Positions 1 to 12,083 of a stretch of 64,000 nucleotides of DNA are shown one piece after another. A program made the position numbers and the translations under genes. The stretch lies in NCBI GenBank assembly GCA_949592205.1, contig CATIUR010000003.1, forward strand, positions 150,535,259 through 150,599,258, written 5' to 3'. Position 1 is the first letter of the stretch. Each line of letters opens with the position of its first letter. The stretch comes from Helichrysum umbraculigerum. Taxonomy: Eukaryota; Streptophyta; Magnoliopsida; Asterales; Asteraceae. Below the pieces are notes generated by a model. The model made no database searches and had not been told where the DNA came from. It was given only the letters and a program-made list of their open reading frames with translations.

Positions 1-250
1 ACCCAGCGCCCCCCTTTTAATCCTGACACGTGTACAAACCCTGACATTGGATGAGACTTCAGCGCCAATACGGACCCGGCGCCCCACCTTATGGGCCCGG
101 CGCCCCAAGCTATGCAGACCTCGTGTTTGGGAAACGAAAAACATCACATCGGCGCCCCTAGGTTGTCAAATCCGGCGCCCCTCATCTCACAAACATCACC
201 ATCATTGGCGCCATAACCTATCACGTGATCCATTAAAAAATGGGGGCGCC
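1..250 (+). repeat. Left terminal inverted repeat of MULE-1 (partial)
   Basis: Inverted partner of 7843-8092. It holds a GGCGCC or GCGCC core about every 20-30 bp, in an otherwise AT-rich neighbourhood. Its outer part lies outside the window. Confidence 0.88.
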
Positions 251-549
251 GGTTTTTGTTTTTTTTAACACTGGCGCTAAAACAAATAATAAAATAATAA
301 TAGAAATTTTATTATTTGTAGTTCATTAAATGGATACGCTAAAACAAATAACAGATTTTATTTTATTTATATCAATTGCGTGCCTGATGTCATTGGATTC
401 TTGATTTGTGGACGGTAGAGCGTGTAAAAATAATAAAAGAAATTTAGTACATTATTATTATTGGCTTATTGTTGTGTCCTCCTTATAAAGATAATGACAG
501 TTAACTCTTTTTCCTATCCGTCTATCAAAAACGTGTTGTATTTGAAAAA

Positions 550-3441
550 ATGAGTTCAGAGAGTGTTAACATTATATTGTGTTGGAGTGGATCGTGGGAA
601 ATTGTAAACGGCGTGTATGAATACTTGCCGGTTGGATTACGTAGACGAGCCATTAGTTTGCCAGCAAACGTAAGGCATTCGAAGTTGAAAAAATTGATAG
701 CTAAAAAGGCTCGTTTAGATGTTCAACAATAATTCAGATTATGTTATAAAATGTCAACTTTCACACACCCGGTTGATATTTTTGACGACGAAGATGTCGG
801 TTTTCTAATGGAAGTCGTTCGTAATAACCCATATGGTGATCTAACATTATTTGTAGTTCATCAAATGGGTCTCGGTAGTGGAAGCAATCAACCTCATGTT
901 CTCGGTCCTTCAACGGGATATCATCCCCAACAGATCAACGATTACCCATCCCAACAAATAAATACATTTGTCCTAAATACATACCCTACCCCAGAAATAA
1001 ATCATTATCACACCCCTCAAAGTAGCCAGTACCCAATTCATAATCCATTCGTTTATTCACACGCTCACATTTCTCAGCATGTTAGTAACCGTCAAGATTT
1101 CTTTCAACCTTTGTTTGAAGTCGAAAATGAAAAGCCTCAAAGTACAGTAGAACGGTTTGGGTCTAATAAAGAACATGTGGTTTACGTCGATCTAAATTAT
1201 AACCCTTTAACCGATCCAGAGGTGGCAAAGGAACTTTGTATATCCGAGTCTTCTAGCAGCGAACAAGAGGACGATGTTAAAAAGGGTGATGATAATGAAG
1301 ATGAAGATGATGTTGACCAGGAAGAAAAAGTAGGTGTTCCTCCTCAAATGCAACCTAACTACTTCTGGTCAATGCCCGAATCACTAAAATGTCCCACTTT
1401 TCAACAAACACCCGCAAAACCTAGGAGCTATGTGCCATCTGCAAAAATTTATGAAGGTCAGTTCTTTAATAACAAAAATGAGCTAAAAGTTTTTTTAGGT
1501 ATTAAATGTCTGGAAGATGGGCGTGAATTCAGAGTAACTCAATCATCAACTACAAGATTTGAAGCACATTGTGTGAAAAAGGGTTGTGAATGGTTCTTTA
1601 GAGCTACAAAGCTAAAAAATGATGATTCAGTTTTTCAAGTTAAAACCCTAAAAGACCACCACACATGCTCTAAAACGCAAACTAATCCGAATCATCCTAA
1701 TGCAAACAAACATGTATTGGGTCATATACTTCGTGATCAATTGAAAGATAGCAGTAGGGTATATCGTGGGAGCGACATCATGATCGATTTAAATCAAAGA
1801 TTTCAAATAGATGTGTCTTATTCTCAAGCTTGGCGGGGAAAGTGTCGTGCGATAGAATTGTTAAGGGGGACCGATGAGGAATCATTTTACAAACTACCCA
1901 TTTATCGTCACAATTTGAAGAAGGCTAATCCTGGTACGGTGACCCACATTAAGACCGATAATGTTGGGAGATTCGAGAATCTTTTTGTTGCTATTGGGGT
2001 TGCGGTTAGTAAATGTTTATCCTTGTTGTACTTTTTTCTTTCGTATTTAATATAACTAACAAATCTGAATTGCAGCTTCGAAGTTTTGTTTACTACTTAA
2101 GGCCGATACTCATTATAGATGGTGCACATTTAAAGGGCCGTTACTTGGGAACACATTTTTTAGCAGTGGGAATGGATGCGAATAATCAAATATTGCCTGT
2201 GGCATACGGAGTCGGTAAAACGGAAAGTGGCGAGACTTGGATATGGTTTTTGTCAAAGCTTAAGGAGTGCATTGGTGAAATACCCGGTTTGGCATTCATA
2301 TCTGACCGGCTAGCATCCATCGATCTAGCAATAAGGCAAGTTTTCCCGCATGCTTATCATGGTTTATGTTGTCGACATTTGATGGTAAATTTAGGGTTAA
2401 ACACAAAAGAGAAAAAAATGTTCCAAAAATTATACTGGAAGACATGCAAAGCATATAGGGTTTCAGACTTTGAGGAATGGAATGCGCGCCTTGAAGCAGC
2501 GATCCCTACTACTTCTCGAATTATGTTGCAAGCCGGTGTGCATAAGTGGTCACGAGCACATTTTCCTGGTGAACGTTTTAATATAATGACTTCAAATAGT
2601 GCAGAGTCCATTAACGCCTTATCTAAATATGCACGTAAACTTCCAATCATTATGCTAATAGAATTTTTTCGACTATCTGTGCAAGATTGGTGCTTCGTTC
2701 GCCATGAAACTTCAGGTAAAGTTTCAAAATTAGTTAATTTAGTTTACTGTAATGTGATCATTTTTATATAATTTTTGTTTGTTCAACATGTTTGCAGTGC
2801 AACTCCCAAATGAATTTAAACCTTGGGCAGAATCTAAATTCGAAAAAAGAAAGTTTCACAGCTTCAACTGGAAAACACGTGGCATTAGTCAAACACAATT
2901 TGAGGTTGATGACGGAGGTAAAAAGGGTCTTGTTAACGTTGGTGATGGTACGTGTAGTTGTAGAAAGTGGCAACTTTCTGGAATACCTTGTGGACATGTT
3001 ATTTCGGTTGCGCGGTGGTTGCGTATTGATGATTGTAATCAATATTTCTCGGGTTGGTATTCTAAACGCGTATATCAATAAACATACGAAGACAAGATTT
3101 TTCCATTACCGGCTCAATCAGAATGGGAACAACCAAGTGGACTGATGAATGTGCATCCACCACTGATGGATAAAAGACAAAGTGTTCGACCACGTGAAAT
3201 AAACCGCATTCTATCCCGTGGAGAGGAAAAAAGAGAGATTGAATGTAGCATGTGTCATAACAAAGGACATATGAGAAATAAATGCACTGCATCCGTTCCA
3301 AGCGAGTCGAAATGGCTATCTAAGACGCGCAAGTTCTTCGGGAAAAAGAAATCACAGCCATCCGAGAAAGCACATCACCAATATGATACCAACGAGTTAG
3401 ATGACGAGATGTATGATCCCGTTAATTTGGGTGATTTGTAG
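550..3441 (+). pseudogene. MuDR-type MULE transposase, three exons, two in-frame stops
   Basis: Cut-and-paste transposase that would bind the element ends. Exon 1 is 550-2004, exon 2 is 2076-2715, exon 3 is 2798-3441. Introns 2005-2075 (GT..AG) and 2716-2797 (GTAAAG..GCAG) keep the frame. Exon 1 has an acidic segment and a MuDR N-terminal domain with the Cys/His pattern CVKKGCEW ... HHTC. Exon 2 has the DDE core: IDGAHLKG, then FISDR with a C..H pair in CCRH, then E in NSAESIN. Exon 3 has the SWIM zinc finger CSCRKW ... CGH and a C-terminal CCHC knuckle CSMCHNKGHMRNKC. TAA stops at 730-732 and 3079-3081 interrupt a frame that otherwise continues with family-like sequence on both sides. The catalytic residues survive, so the breaks look recent. 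A short protein from the ATG at 751 remains possible. Confidence 0.85.
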
Positions 3442-4842
3442 ATACATATTTGTAAAATTGTTTGGATTACTTTGTGTGTACCATAATGTTGTTGGTTTAT
3501 GCATGTAAAATAATGTTGTTGGTTTATGCATGTAAGATAATGTTGTTGGATAAATTAAATAAACTTTCAAATAAACTAAGTTTGTATCCAAAAATTTTAT
3601 ACAGACCTCTAGAAAAATATACCCCTCGTAATACATCAACTAACACCAGCATGTTCATCTTTTTTAACACGTAGCTTATATAATTCAGTTGCCATTTTTA
3701 GTCGATAGTTTCTCGCCCAAGTAGTGTAGTCGCCGTCTATATGAAGTGGTAAATCTTCTAACAATCTTTCTATAAAGTGACAAACAAAAACCCCCACAAT
3801 CCACTGCATTTGGCTGCTGTGGCACATTAACGGCATACCCAATTGTCACCATGATCTTCTTTTTTGCTGTCTTCTTGATTTGTTTCCAGTAGCCTATGCT
3901 CTTTAAAAAATCTGGAAGATACTTCTCAAAACTTTGCTTGACAGTCGTTAGGTACTCGCTTCGATCAGATGACTTGCTGTCATATACAGTCAACGTCCAC
4001 GTCGACAACTGCAGCTCCCAAAGCATCTAGTGACCACTAGGGTGTAAAGGGATGAGAACCTGCAAATATAAAGCATTTTTATATCTATTATTTATGAAGA
4101 AATTTGTTATTTATGAAGTACTTTTTGTTATATAAAGCATATATAAATTATATATATTTACTTTGATGTTCTATATTTACTTACACGATCGACATCCCAC
4201 CATGCATGGTATATATATCTACTACCATTTGCATAACTGGCAACCTCAGCAGGGTTAGAGTCTTTTTTAAATAATATGTATAGGAAATAGTCTGGAACCA
4301 CAGCGCAACGCATGTCTCTTGAAGTCGAATTGAGCATCAAATACTGGATCCATGCGTTAATATGCTGATACAATTGCAAAAAAGAAACAAGTTTAAAATT
4401 AATATCAAAGCAATGGTAAAAAGTTATAAGGTAAACGAGGCTAAGAAATTACTGCGGAATCGAGCCAACGACTTCCATGTACCCCAAGAAGTAATCCCCA
4501 AAACTCCTTATTGTATGGAAAGTTCGGGGGATCTAAACTAAGATAGCACTCTTCCCTATCTTCGTATGAATAAAAATCCATGGGAGTTTGTGCCCAAGTT
4601 TCTTTTTCTCTGTCGAGATCAAACGGCACTGTTTCAATATCACGCCGGTCTGTGGTATACTCTGGAGTTCGGATGGCAGCATTAGTAGACTGGAATGCCA
4701 TAAAGGGTGTAGAAATTTGTCGGCCTTTCATCTTCTCTCTCGGACTTCGTCGCAGTGCCATGGGAGGTGTCTAAGAAGTTGACCACATACAATTATTAGT
4801 GACTTGGCAAAACTTAGTAATATATGTTCTACGTACTCAATA

Positions 4843-4849
<7 letters not shown>

Positions 4850-4890
<41 letters not shown>
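4850..4890. repeat. (TA)n microsatellite
   Basis: Pure TA run inside an intron of the minus-strand DUF1985/Ulp1 gene. Confidence 0.9.
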
Positions 4891-4894
<4 letters not shown>

Positions 4895-6755
4895 AAAAAT
4901 ATAAATATATATAAATAGGTTAACTAATATACCTCCATGACAGTCACGGACGGTGTGCGCAATCCCTCTGTAGCATCATAACCTGCAAACCAGTCGTGTG
5001 TTACATTCTCTTGCGGCACCACGTTGTCGAACGGGTTGGCACCAAACCTAAATGCTGACGTGTCCTCAGGCATGGGGCAGTGACCGGTGTGAGAAGCACC
5101 GCGAAATTCCTGTACATATATTACAAAAAATAAAACATAACACCTTTTATAATAAGTTAAATAAAAATAACATTGAAACACTTACATCAAACTCAAACCG
5201 AAGATCCTTAAGCTGTTTTTCAAGGGTCGACATCCTCAAGTCAAGGCTTGGGTCACTATATGTCGGCGGGGGGACGAAGGATGGTTGTTGAAACCCAGGC
5301 ATGGTTCCGTATGACTGTTGAAAACTAGGCATGGGGCCAAATGATGGTTGAAATCCTCCCATTGGTATGTACGAATCCCCAAAACCAGGCATGGGGCCAT
5401 AGTGAGATTGCTGAAATGTTGGCTTGGGTGGCGACTGGGGTCTAAAATCAAAGTCTGTTGGTGGGGGGCCGTGGCTTCTTTGAACGAGGTCTGACGTCCA
5501 TACCATTAAAAAAACGTTCACTAGCTATCCACCAGTCCGTCTGTTGCTCCTCACGTGTTGGCACCAAACCCAACAGTGGTAAACGTCCGGGCTGATTACA
5601 ACCAATTTAATGTTAAATGTGTAACGTAGGTTTAAATATTAAATCTAAATTTAATTTTTTTTTAGAATAACCTGAAAAACTGTAGTAAGGAAACTCCGTG
5701 TAACCTCCCACGGACAGCCAATGATGGACCTCCTCCAAGCAATGGCTCTAGGGATTACACCTTCACTTTTGGTACAGTATCCAGAAAGTTTGCCGTGTGG
5801 AAATACCTCGTAAATCAATATCTATTATAGTTTTTGCAAAAATATTAAAGGCAATTATTGTTATAATATATACGTAGTAACAATTAAATTCATCAAGTAT
5901 AAAACATAATAATAAGTAGATAAATGTGGATATAACTAAACAAATATGGAGATGTTACCTTAAAGGCCCAAACATATCCGGCTAATGAGTAACAAGTGCG
6001 CGACTCCGAAGTCTTATTTGTATGATGTAACTCATGACGTTTTCCTAGCGCATTACGTAGTTTGGGGAAGGTTTCATCCCACAAGTAAGAACCCCACGGA
6101 AATTGGTTCCATGCATTTAAGTCTTCCAGAAGGACTAAGACGCTGTCTTTAACTGTATTCTTAACCTCGCCAACAGAGAACCCAAAATGAAGTAGGTACA
6201 ATAAGCACAATCGCACGTGATCAACATCACCTAATGAGTCACTATCTGACTCTAACACATATCTAACATCACGACCCTTAATTGAATGACCAGCTCTTAA
6301 TGGAAAAACTCTATCTCTAAATGGATTGCCAAATCTGTCAGGTAACCAGTCCTGGCGACCGAATCGAAATCCTGTAATGAGACAAAAGTCCAGGCGTGTG
6401 AATGTAAGTTGATGGCCTGCAACACTGAACATCAAATAATCGACTTCATGTTCTGGGACAAACTCAGTCTGTAGTATCAAATGTATCAAACTCGGGTCTC
6501 GGTTATCGCATTGAAGATCCAGCCATCGTCCGAAACACGTATTTCTAAATAACTGTAGTCTATTTGGGAATTTAGATAAGCTTTTATTAATTAGTTTGAT
6601 CGCCTTCCCAGGATTACATCTAATAGTTAAGTGTGCATCGTAATATATCTTCTGCAAACCCAAAAAATTCACCTAAAATGTGTTAGTTAATAAACAAACA
6701 ATATACATAAGTTAAAAGAGGGGATATAAATTAGCTATAATGTGTTAGTTATAAT

Positions 6756-6814
6756 TATTATTACTACTACTACTACTACTACAACAACAACTATTATTAT
6801 TACTATTAAAATGG

Positions 6815-6886
<72 letters not shown>

Positions 6887-6942
6887 TCTACTACTACAAC
6901 AATTATTATTGTTATTATTATTATTACTACTACTACTACAAG
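6756..6942. repeat. (ATT)n / (ACT)n compound microsatellite
   Basis: Long ATT run with ACT and ACA variants at both ends. It gives artefactual poly-Tyr or poly-Ile open frames on both strands. Confidence 0.95.
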
Positions 6943-7152
6943 TTTGTACGTCAGAATAAAGCAAACAATTAATCTAATGCTTTGTTCCCTAGATTTTGAA
7001 AATATCAAAATGTAGACAAACTGTATATGAAATATAGTAATAAATTAGTTGTATTGTTAGGTAAAATCTTGTCTAGTTGTATTGTTAGGTAAAATCTTGT
7101 CTAGTTGTATTATTTCCAATGTACGAACTAAAGCGCCAAAATGTGGTACCCA

Positions 7153-7208
<56 letters not shown>
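7153..7208. repeat. (ATT)n microsatellite
   Basis: Second pure ATT run, in the likely 5' intron of the minus-strand MULE-1 gene. Confidence 0.95.
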
Positions 7209-7209
<1 letters not shown>

Positions 7210-7620
7210 AAAACAGGGGATTAAAGTGGTTACCAAAAAGACTCGCTCAGATTAAAACTAACATCCATAAATATCTAAAAGATTAAAACTAATAACTTTT
7301 CTTAATTCTCATAATTAATTTATTCTAACATCTACATTCTAAAAAGAAATTGGGATATAATCTAACATACATAAAAACATCAATGACTTACTAATATAAA
7401 AACATATAAATATATGTAACTGTGACGGTAGGAAAACATATAAATATAAAAACATATAAATATATAAAACATACATAGAAACATATAAATATATAAAAAC
7501 ATCAAAGAAACATACATTAACATCGAAATTAAGATCAAAATCATCAAGTTCTTCCATCTTCTTGTTGTTTTCTTCTTCTTTCCGTCAAAAATTCCATTCC
7601 TTGCTCTAGGGTTACCGGCG

Positions 7621-7795
7621 ATCATGGTGACGGTACAGTGTTGAAAGAAAAAAAAACCCTAGCGCCCCTTACCGGCGGATTGATGATGATGGTGACGGTA
7701 CAAAGTGAAAGAAAAAAAGCCTAGCGCCCCTTATCGGCGGATTGATGATGATGGTGACGGAACAAAGTGAAAGAAAAAAACCCTAGCGCCGATTG
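7621..7795. repeat. Three tandem copies of an approximately 62-bp unit
   Basis: Each unit contains GATGATGATGGTGACGG, a purine-rich stretch and CCTAGCGCC. It sits between the minus-strand gene's 5' exon and the right inverted repeat, where that gene's promoter or 5' UTR should be. Confidence 0.8.
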
Positions 7796-7799
7796 AAAA

Positions 7800-8329
7800 A
7801 AAAGCCAGTGTTAATAAAAAATAAAGTGGCGCCCCCAATTATTTAATGGACCCAAATGTAATCACGTGATAGGTTATGGCGCCAATGATGGTGATGTTTG
7901 TGAGATGAGGGTCGCCAGATTTGACAACCTAGGGGCGCCGATGTGATGTTTTTCGTTTCCCAAACACGAGGTCTGCATAGCTTGGGGCGCCGGGCCCATA
8001 AGGTGGGGCGCCGGGTCCATATTGGCGCTGAAGTCTCATCTAATGTCAGGGTTTGTACACGTGTCGGGATTACAAGGGGGGGCACCGGGTCCACTCCATT
8101 TGGCGCCAGGCCCATCAATTATTCGCGATTAAGGATTATTTAATGGTGATTAAATGGGATTAAATATTAATAAATCTTTGACTTACGGATTAAAAGTGGA
8201 TTAAATATTGGAGGGGCGCCGGGGCGCCATTTTTGGCGCCAAATGATGGATTAGTTTGTTAAAAACGTTGGTCAACGGATTACTTTGTTAAAATAGGTAT
8301 GGTCAATGGATCATTTTAGTGATTTTCCC
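7800..8329 (-). repeat. Right terminal inverted repeat of MULE-1
   Basis: Pairs with 1-250 over 7843-8092 and then runs past the window's left partner. Repeated GGCGCC cores continue to about 8240. The outer end CACTAAAATGATCC (reversed) with GGGAAAAT is MULE-like. Confidence 0.82.
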
Positions 8330-10644
8330 TATTTTTCCCTTATGCGAGACTTTATGCGATATTTTTCCCTTAGTGATGAAGATGGCTTAATTGACTAGGT
8401 AAGACTTTATATGACAAGAGACATTTACTTCTTACTTCTTAAATTCATTTCCAATGCTCTTGGACCATCCGCAGTCGTAACACCAGAACGCCCATTATTC
8501 AGTCGTCATATCAGTATAACACCACAACACCATTTCATCACACACAATCATAACACCATAACGCCCCTTTTCCCCTGGGTCCCACTTTTTTCCACATAAT
8601 ATTAATATTTTTAACAATACAAATAAAATTAAATACAATACATTTCAATAATTAAAACACAATACATTTCAATAATTAAAATACAATACGATAGAAAAAA
8701 TAAAGAGTACGAAAATTTAAATTTGCGATTACGTACTAAAAATAAAAACGTTACAATCCTAAAAATAGAAAACGTTACAATCCTATTAATAAAAATACAA
8801 TAAATTAAAGTACGCGATTAAGTCCTAAAAATAGAAATATACAAGCAACAAATAATTAAACTACTCGTCGTCATCCTCGCCCTCATCTTCGGCATCGTAG
8901 AACTCCCGAAACTCCTGCCGAAATGATCTCTTCATTCTCTGAACTGCTGCGCGGTCAGTTGGATCCCTGATGTCGGTGGGGTTGATTGTGAGAAATTGAA
9001 CACCTTGCAAAGCAGTTCGAAGTCTTTCTTGCTTGGTGATTGCTTCAATGGATGCTTTACTTGCGGCTAACAGGTCGGCCTTGTATTTGGCCATATGCTA
9101 TATCGCCTCCTCCACCTTGTCGTTCAGGTTTGATGTATGGGATGATGTCACCGCGTCGGATGAACCAGAACTTCTAGCCGCTTTTCGGGCTTTGTTCGGC
9201 CCATGGGCCTTGTAAGCGGGTCGGGTCCAAATAGCTCATTTTGGTCGGCAGAGAGATCAACGGACTCATTAAAAAAATCATCTTCTTCTTTGTCGCGTAA
9301 TCCGGTTCCACTAACCGACGGTGGTGCTTTCCATTTTGGGTGATCATTCATGTGACACCCGGTCAAAAAGGGGCAAAATTAGCGGCCAATTTAAACTTTA
9401 ATTACTCGTACTCGGTACGTGTTAAAACAAGAAAGTAATCGGATATTATATATATATAAATGTACATATATATATAACGTTAAAAGATTATTTAATAATC
9501 ACGCGCAAAGAAATCGGAAAGAACACGAAAATATTTTTGGATAATTAATTATTTGAAAGTATTATGTGAACCAAGAGAAATAAAAGTGAAACAAAAATAT
9601 TTATACGTTTTATATGTATAACGTATCGTACATGAACAGAAACAATATAAACGTAGCCAAAAGTCGAAAATAAAAGAAATTATATTTTTCCCTTTCATAT
9701 TAAAGAATTTGAAGAATTACCTCAAAATATAATTACGAAATTTAAGTGAAAATTGGTACACAATTAGACCCGTACCCGAAATTAACGGGTTAAGATACTA
9801 ACCCAAACTGAATTATTGGAGACCACCTACACAATCATTCCCTCAAATTGAGGATCTGGTCGTAGACTTCCAACACCAACCACCTTTATCATTCATTTCA
9901 TATTCATTTCATTATTTATCTATCTATCACTCTCGGTCTCTTTCTTTTCAATCAAACCAACAACAACAATTGATAATAACAATAACAAACTAACAACAAC
10001 AACTGATCGGAGCAGCAGCAGTATAGAACTATCATCATCATCTGCATCATCGATTGATCATCACCATTTTCACCTCCTCACCTCCATCCCTCTCGTCTCA
10101 CCATCACCACCGTCTGGACACCACCATCGCCGAGCACCACCACCAACAACGAGCAGGAGTAACAGCTGGACATAAGCACCATCATCATCATCGTTATCTC
10201 ACCATCATCGATCACCCATCATCCCACTCACCTCATCTCTCTCTCTCGGCACCACCGCACCACCACCGAACACCACCCTCATACTCGGTACACCATTACC
10301 ACAGAGACCATCACCATCATTTTCATTATTTTCGGAGGAAAAGGGAGCAAGGGAGAAGGAGCAAAACAACACCATCATCGTCGTGAACCACCTTCACAGC
10401 GCCACCACCACCTCGGCTCACCACCATCGTGAGCAACCACCTTTCTCTTTAAGTTATTTTGTGTGTTAATACCATACATATATCATGTATAAGTATTATG
10501 TCCATTTACTACGTTTAAAAAGACACTGGATCACGTATGACGTATTATAGCCTATACTCTGACCGTGTATGGCCATTTGAAATGGAGACTTCAACTTGGT
10601 TAACAAAAGACATCATAAATAATATACTTAGTAAAATATATACA

Positions 10645-11030
10645 AAGTGGTTGCTAGCCTAGTGGTAAGGGTATTGATGTTTTATGTGGAAGGTCAGGGG
10701 TTCGAGCCCCTGTGACCTCTTTTAATTCCATATATATATTTTTGAATAACATGTTAGTAATAGATATATCTAGAAACCTTGTAATTTATAAACAAAGTAA
10801 AACATGGCTTGGTGGTTAAGGAGCAGGGTCTTCAAAGACAAGGTCATAGGTTCGAAGCCTCTTGTGACCTGTTTTGACTCTTTTTATTTATTTTGACAAA
10901 CCTCTTTTAAACACATATCAGCATAAACTTGGTAAATTATTATGGATTCTAGGCGATAGCCTGCTGGTTAGGACTTGTGATTAGAAGCTAAAGGTTATAG
11001 GGTCGAGCCCAACCTGTGACCTATTTTGAT
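10645..11030 (+). repeat. Three tandem tRNA-like modules inside the solo LTR
   Basis: Three copies about 150 bp apart (near 10650, 10800, 10955). Each has a pol-III A-box-like string (TAGCCTAGTGGT, TGGCTTGGTGGT, TAGCCTGCTGGT) and, 30-45 bp later, a B-box-like string (GGTTCGAGCCC, GGTTCGAAGCC, GGGTCGAGCCC). Each ends with TGTGACCT followed by T-rich DNA. Acceptor-stem pairing is not convincing, so these are tRNA-like or SINE-derived rather than functional tRNA genes. Confidence 0.55.
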
Positions 11031-11173
11031 TTTTTATTTTTGACTAAATTGCCAATAACATATATACTTTTAAAGTTACTTAAATTTTTAGTAGCAAACT
11101 ACTATTTTTTAACAAGTCCTTAATATTTATTAATTATCTAATAATTAATTAATATTAACATTATCTTTAAGAA

Positions 11174-11275
<102 letters not shown>

Positions 11276-11522
11276 TATACTTTTTCAAAGTATACAACGA
11301 AGTGGGTTCAATAATAATACCTTTTTTTTTGGAAATTATTATTACAAGATTATCACAAATGAATCGTATATAATTCAACTCAAGCGACCCATTAAAACAA
11401 TTAAATCATTAGTATATTTTGACTAGCCGTGAAATACTTATATTAATATATCTCTTACGTTTAGGACGTTAGGAGGTTTCAGATTGGATATTACTTGCGG
11501 TTAGGAACGCTAGCACTCACAG

Positions 11523-12083
11523 GTGAGTCTCACAGCCCCATTTTTACTGTTTTTAAATATTGGGGTGAGATACAACACTTATTTGATTTCGTGATCATAG
11601 GTTATTTGATTAGTTAATTTAATTATTAACTCAGTTGTTTATCATTGTTGGTCTTGATTTTCATTGTTCGGTTATTGCACAAGTGTTCTAATTCGGTAAA
11701 GTCCTCATCAGTGTATGGTTCATTAACTTAATAAGGCGCGATTACTAAAAGATAGTACTATCATGGGAGTGACGTCCCCGTCCGGGTTGCTAGCTACAAC
11801 CATGTACAAACGGACATTTTTAGTAATTGTCATGGGTGTTGACACCATTCGGGAGGCAGAAGTTCGGGTTAGGCTTTGAACCATAGCTCAGTGCAATACA
11901 ATGTCATTGTCGGTAAATCTAGTCGGAAACCATAATTGGTTAAATCATTGTTCGGTAACCTTATTGGGTTAATCATGCTTGTTATTAAATCTTCGGATAA
12001 TTATGTTGATCACATCATGTTTTATGTTAAACCTGTGAGATTCACCAGCTTTATAGCTGACCCTTTTAGTGTTGCATTCTCAG
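11523..12083 (+). other. Intron-like structured module in the solo LTR
   Basis: Donor-like AG|GTGAGT at 11521-11528 and acceptor-like TTCTCAG ending 12083. Inside are hairpin GGTTG/CAACC (11785-11801) and hairpin CAGCT-TTAT-AGCTG (12046-12059), the latter 24 nt before the acceptor AG. The same order occurs in the other LTRs of the window. Confidence 0.5.

Larger units (their letters stand above)
3636..7625 (-). pseudogene. DUF1985 / Ulp1 C48-protease-like gene of MULE-1, broken
   Basis: The product would resemble SUMO proteases carried by Kaonashi MULEs. Sense-order exons inferred from splice sites: a short 5' exon near 7557-7517 (start 7557 or 7625 unresolved), about 6672-5959, 5821-5672, 5591-5186, 5109-4933, 4770-4453, 4364-4185 and 4059-3636. 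The 6672-5959 exon carries DUF1985 features (HQLTFTRLDFCLITGFRFG). The 5591-5186 exon is rich in Pro, Gln, Met and Gly. The last exons hold the protease fold: WWDVDRV, the His-box HPSGH, WTLTVYDS and the Cys-box NAVDCG. Lesions: TAG at 4027-4029 directly after the catalytic His (where the family has Trp), an extra G in the five-base run at 3791-3795 beside the catalytic Cys codon, and a frameshift between about 5455 and 5515. Exon ends are by eye and the 5' end is least certain. Confidence 0.75.
1..8329. mobile_element. Mutator-like element (MULE-1, Kaonashi-like), left end outside window
   Basis: Long terminal inverted repeats enclose two divergent genes: a MuDR-type transposase on the plus strand (550-3441) and a DUF1985 plus Ulp1-protease gene on the minus strand (3636 to about 7625). 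Bases 1-250 are the reverse complement of about 7843-8092 with few mismatches. The right repeat continues to about 8329 and ends in GTGATTTTCCC, which reversed is the GGGAAAATCAC start common in plant MULEs. About 240 bp of the left end therefore lies before base 1, and the target duplication cannot be read. MULEs carrying a Ulp1-like gene are known as Kaonashi or KI-MULEs. Both genes carry lesions, so this copy is probably not autonomous. Confidence 0.85.

Noticed and set aside
6742..7008. Poly-Tyr and poly-Ile open frames on both strands
   Set aside because: Translation of the ATT microsatellite; no start context or domain.
10054..10386. His/Pro-rich 110-residue frame
   Set aside because: Lies in the solo LTR, made of CAC/CAT repeats, and has no counterpart in the related LTR at 59964.
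10650..10720. Functional tRNA gene
   Set aside because: A and B boxes are good, but I cannot pair an acceptor stem or place a sensible anticodon arm.
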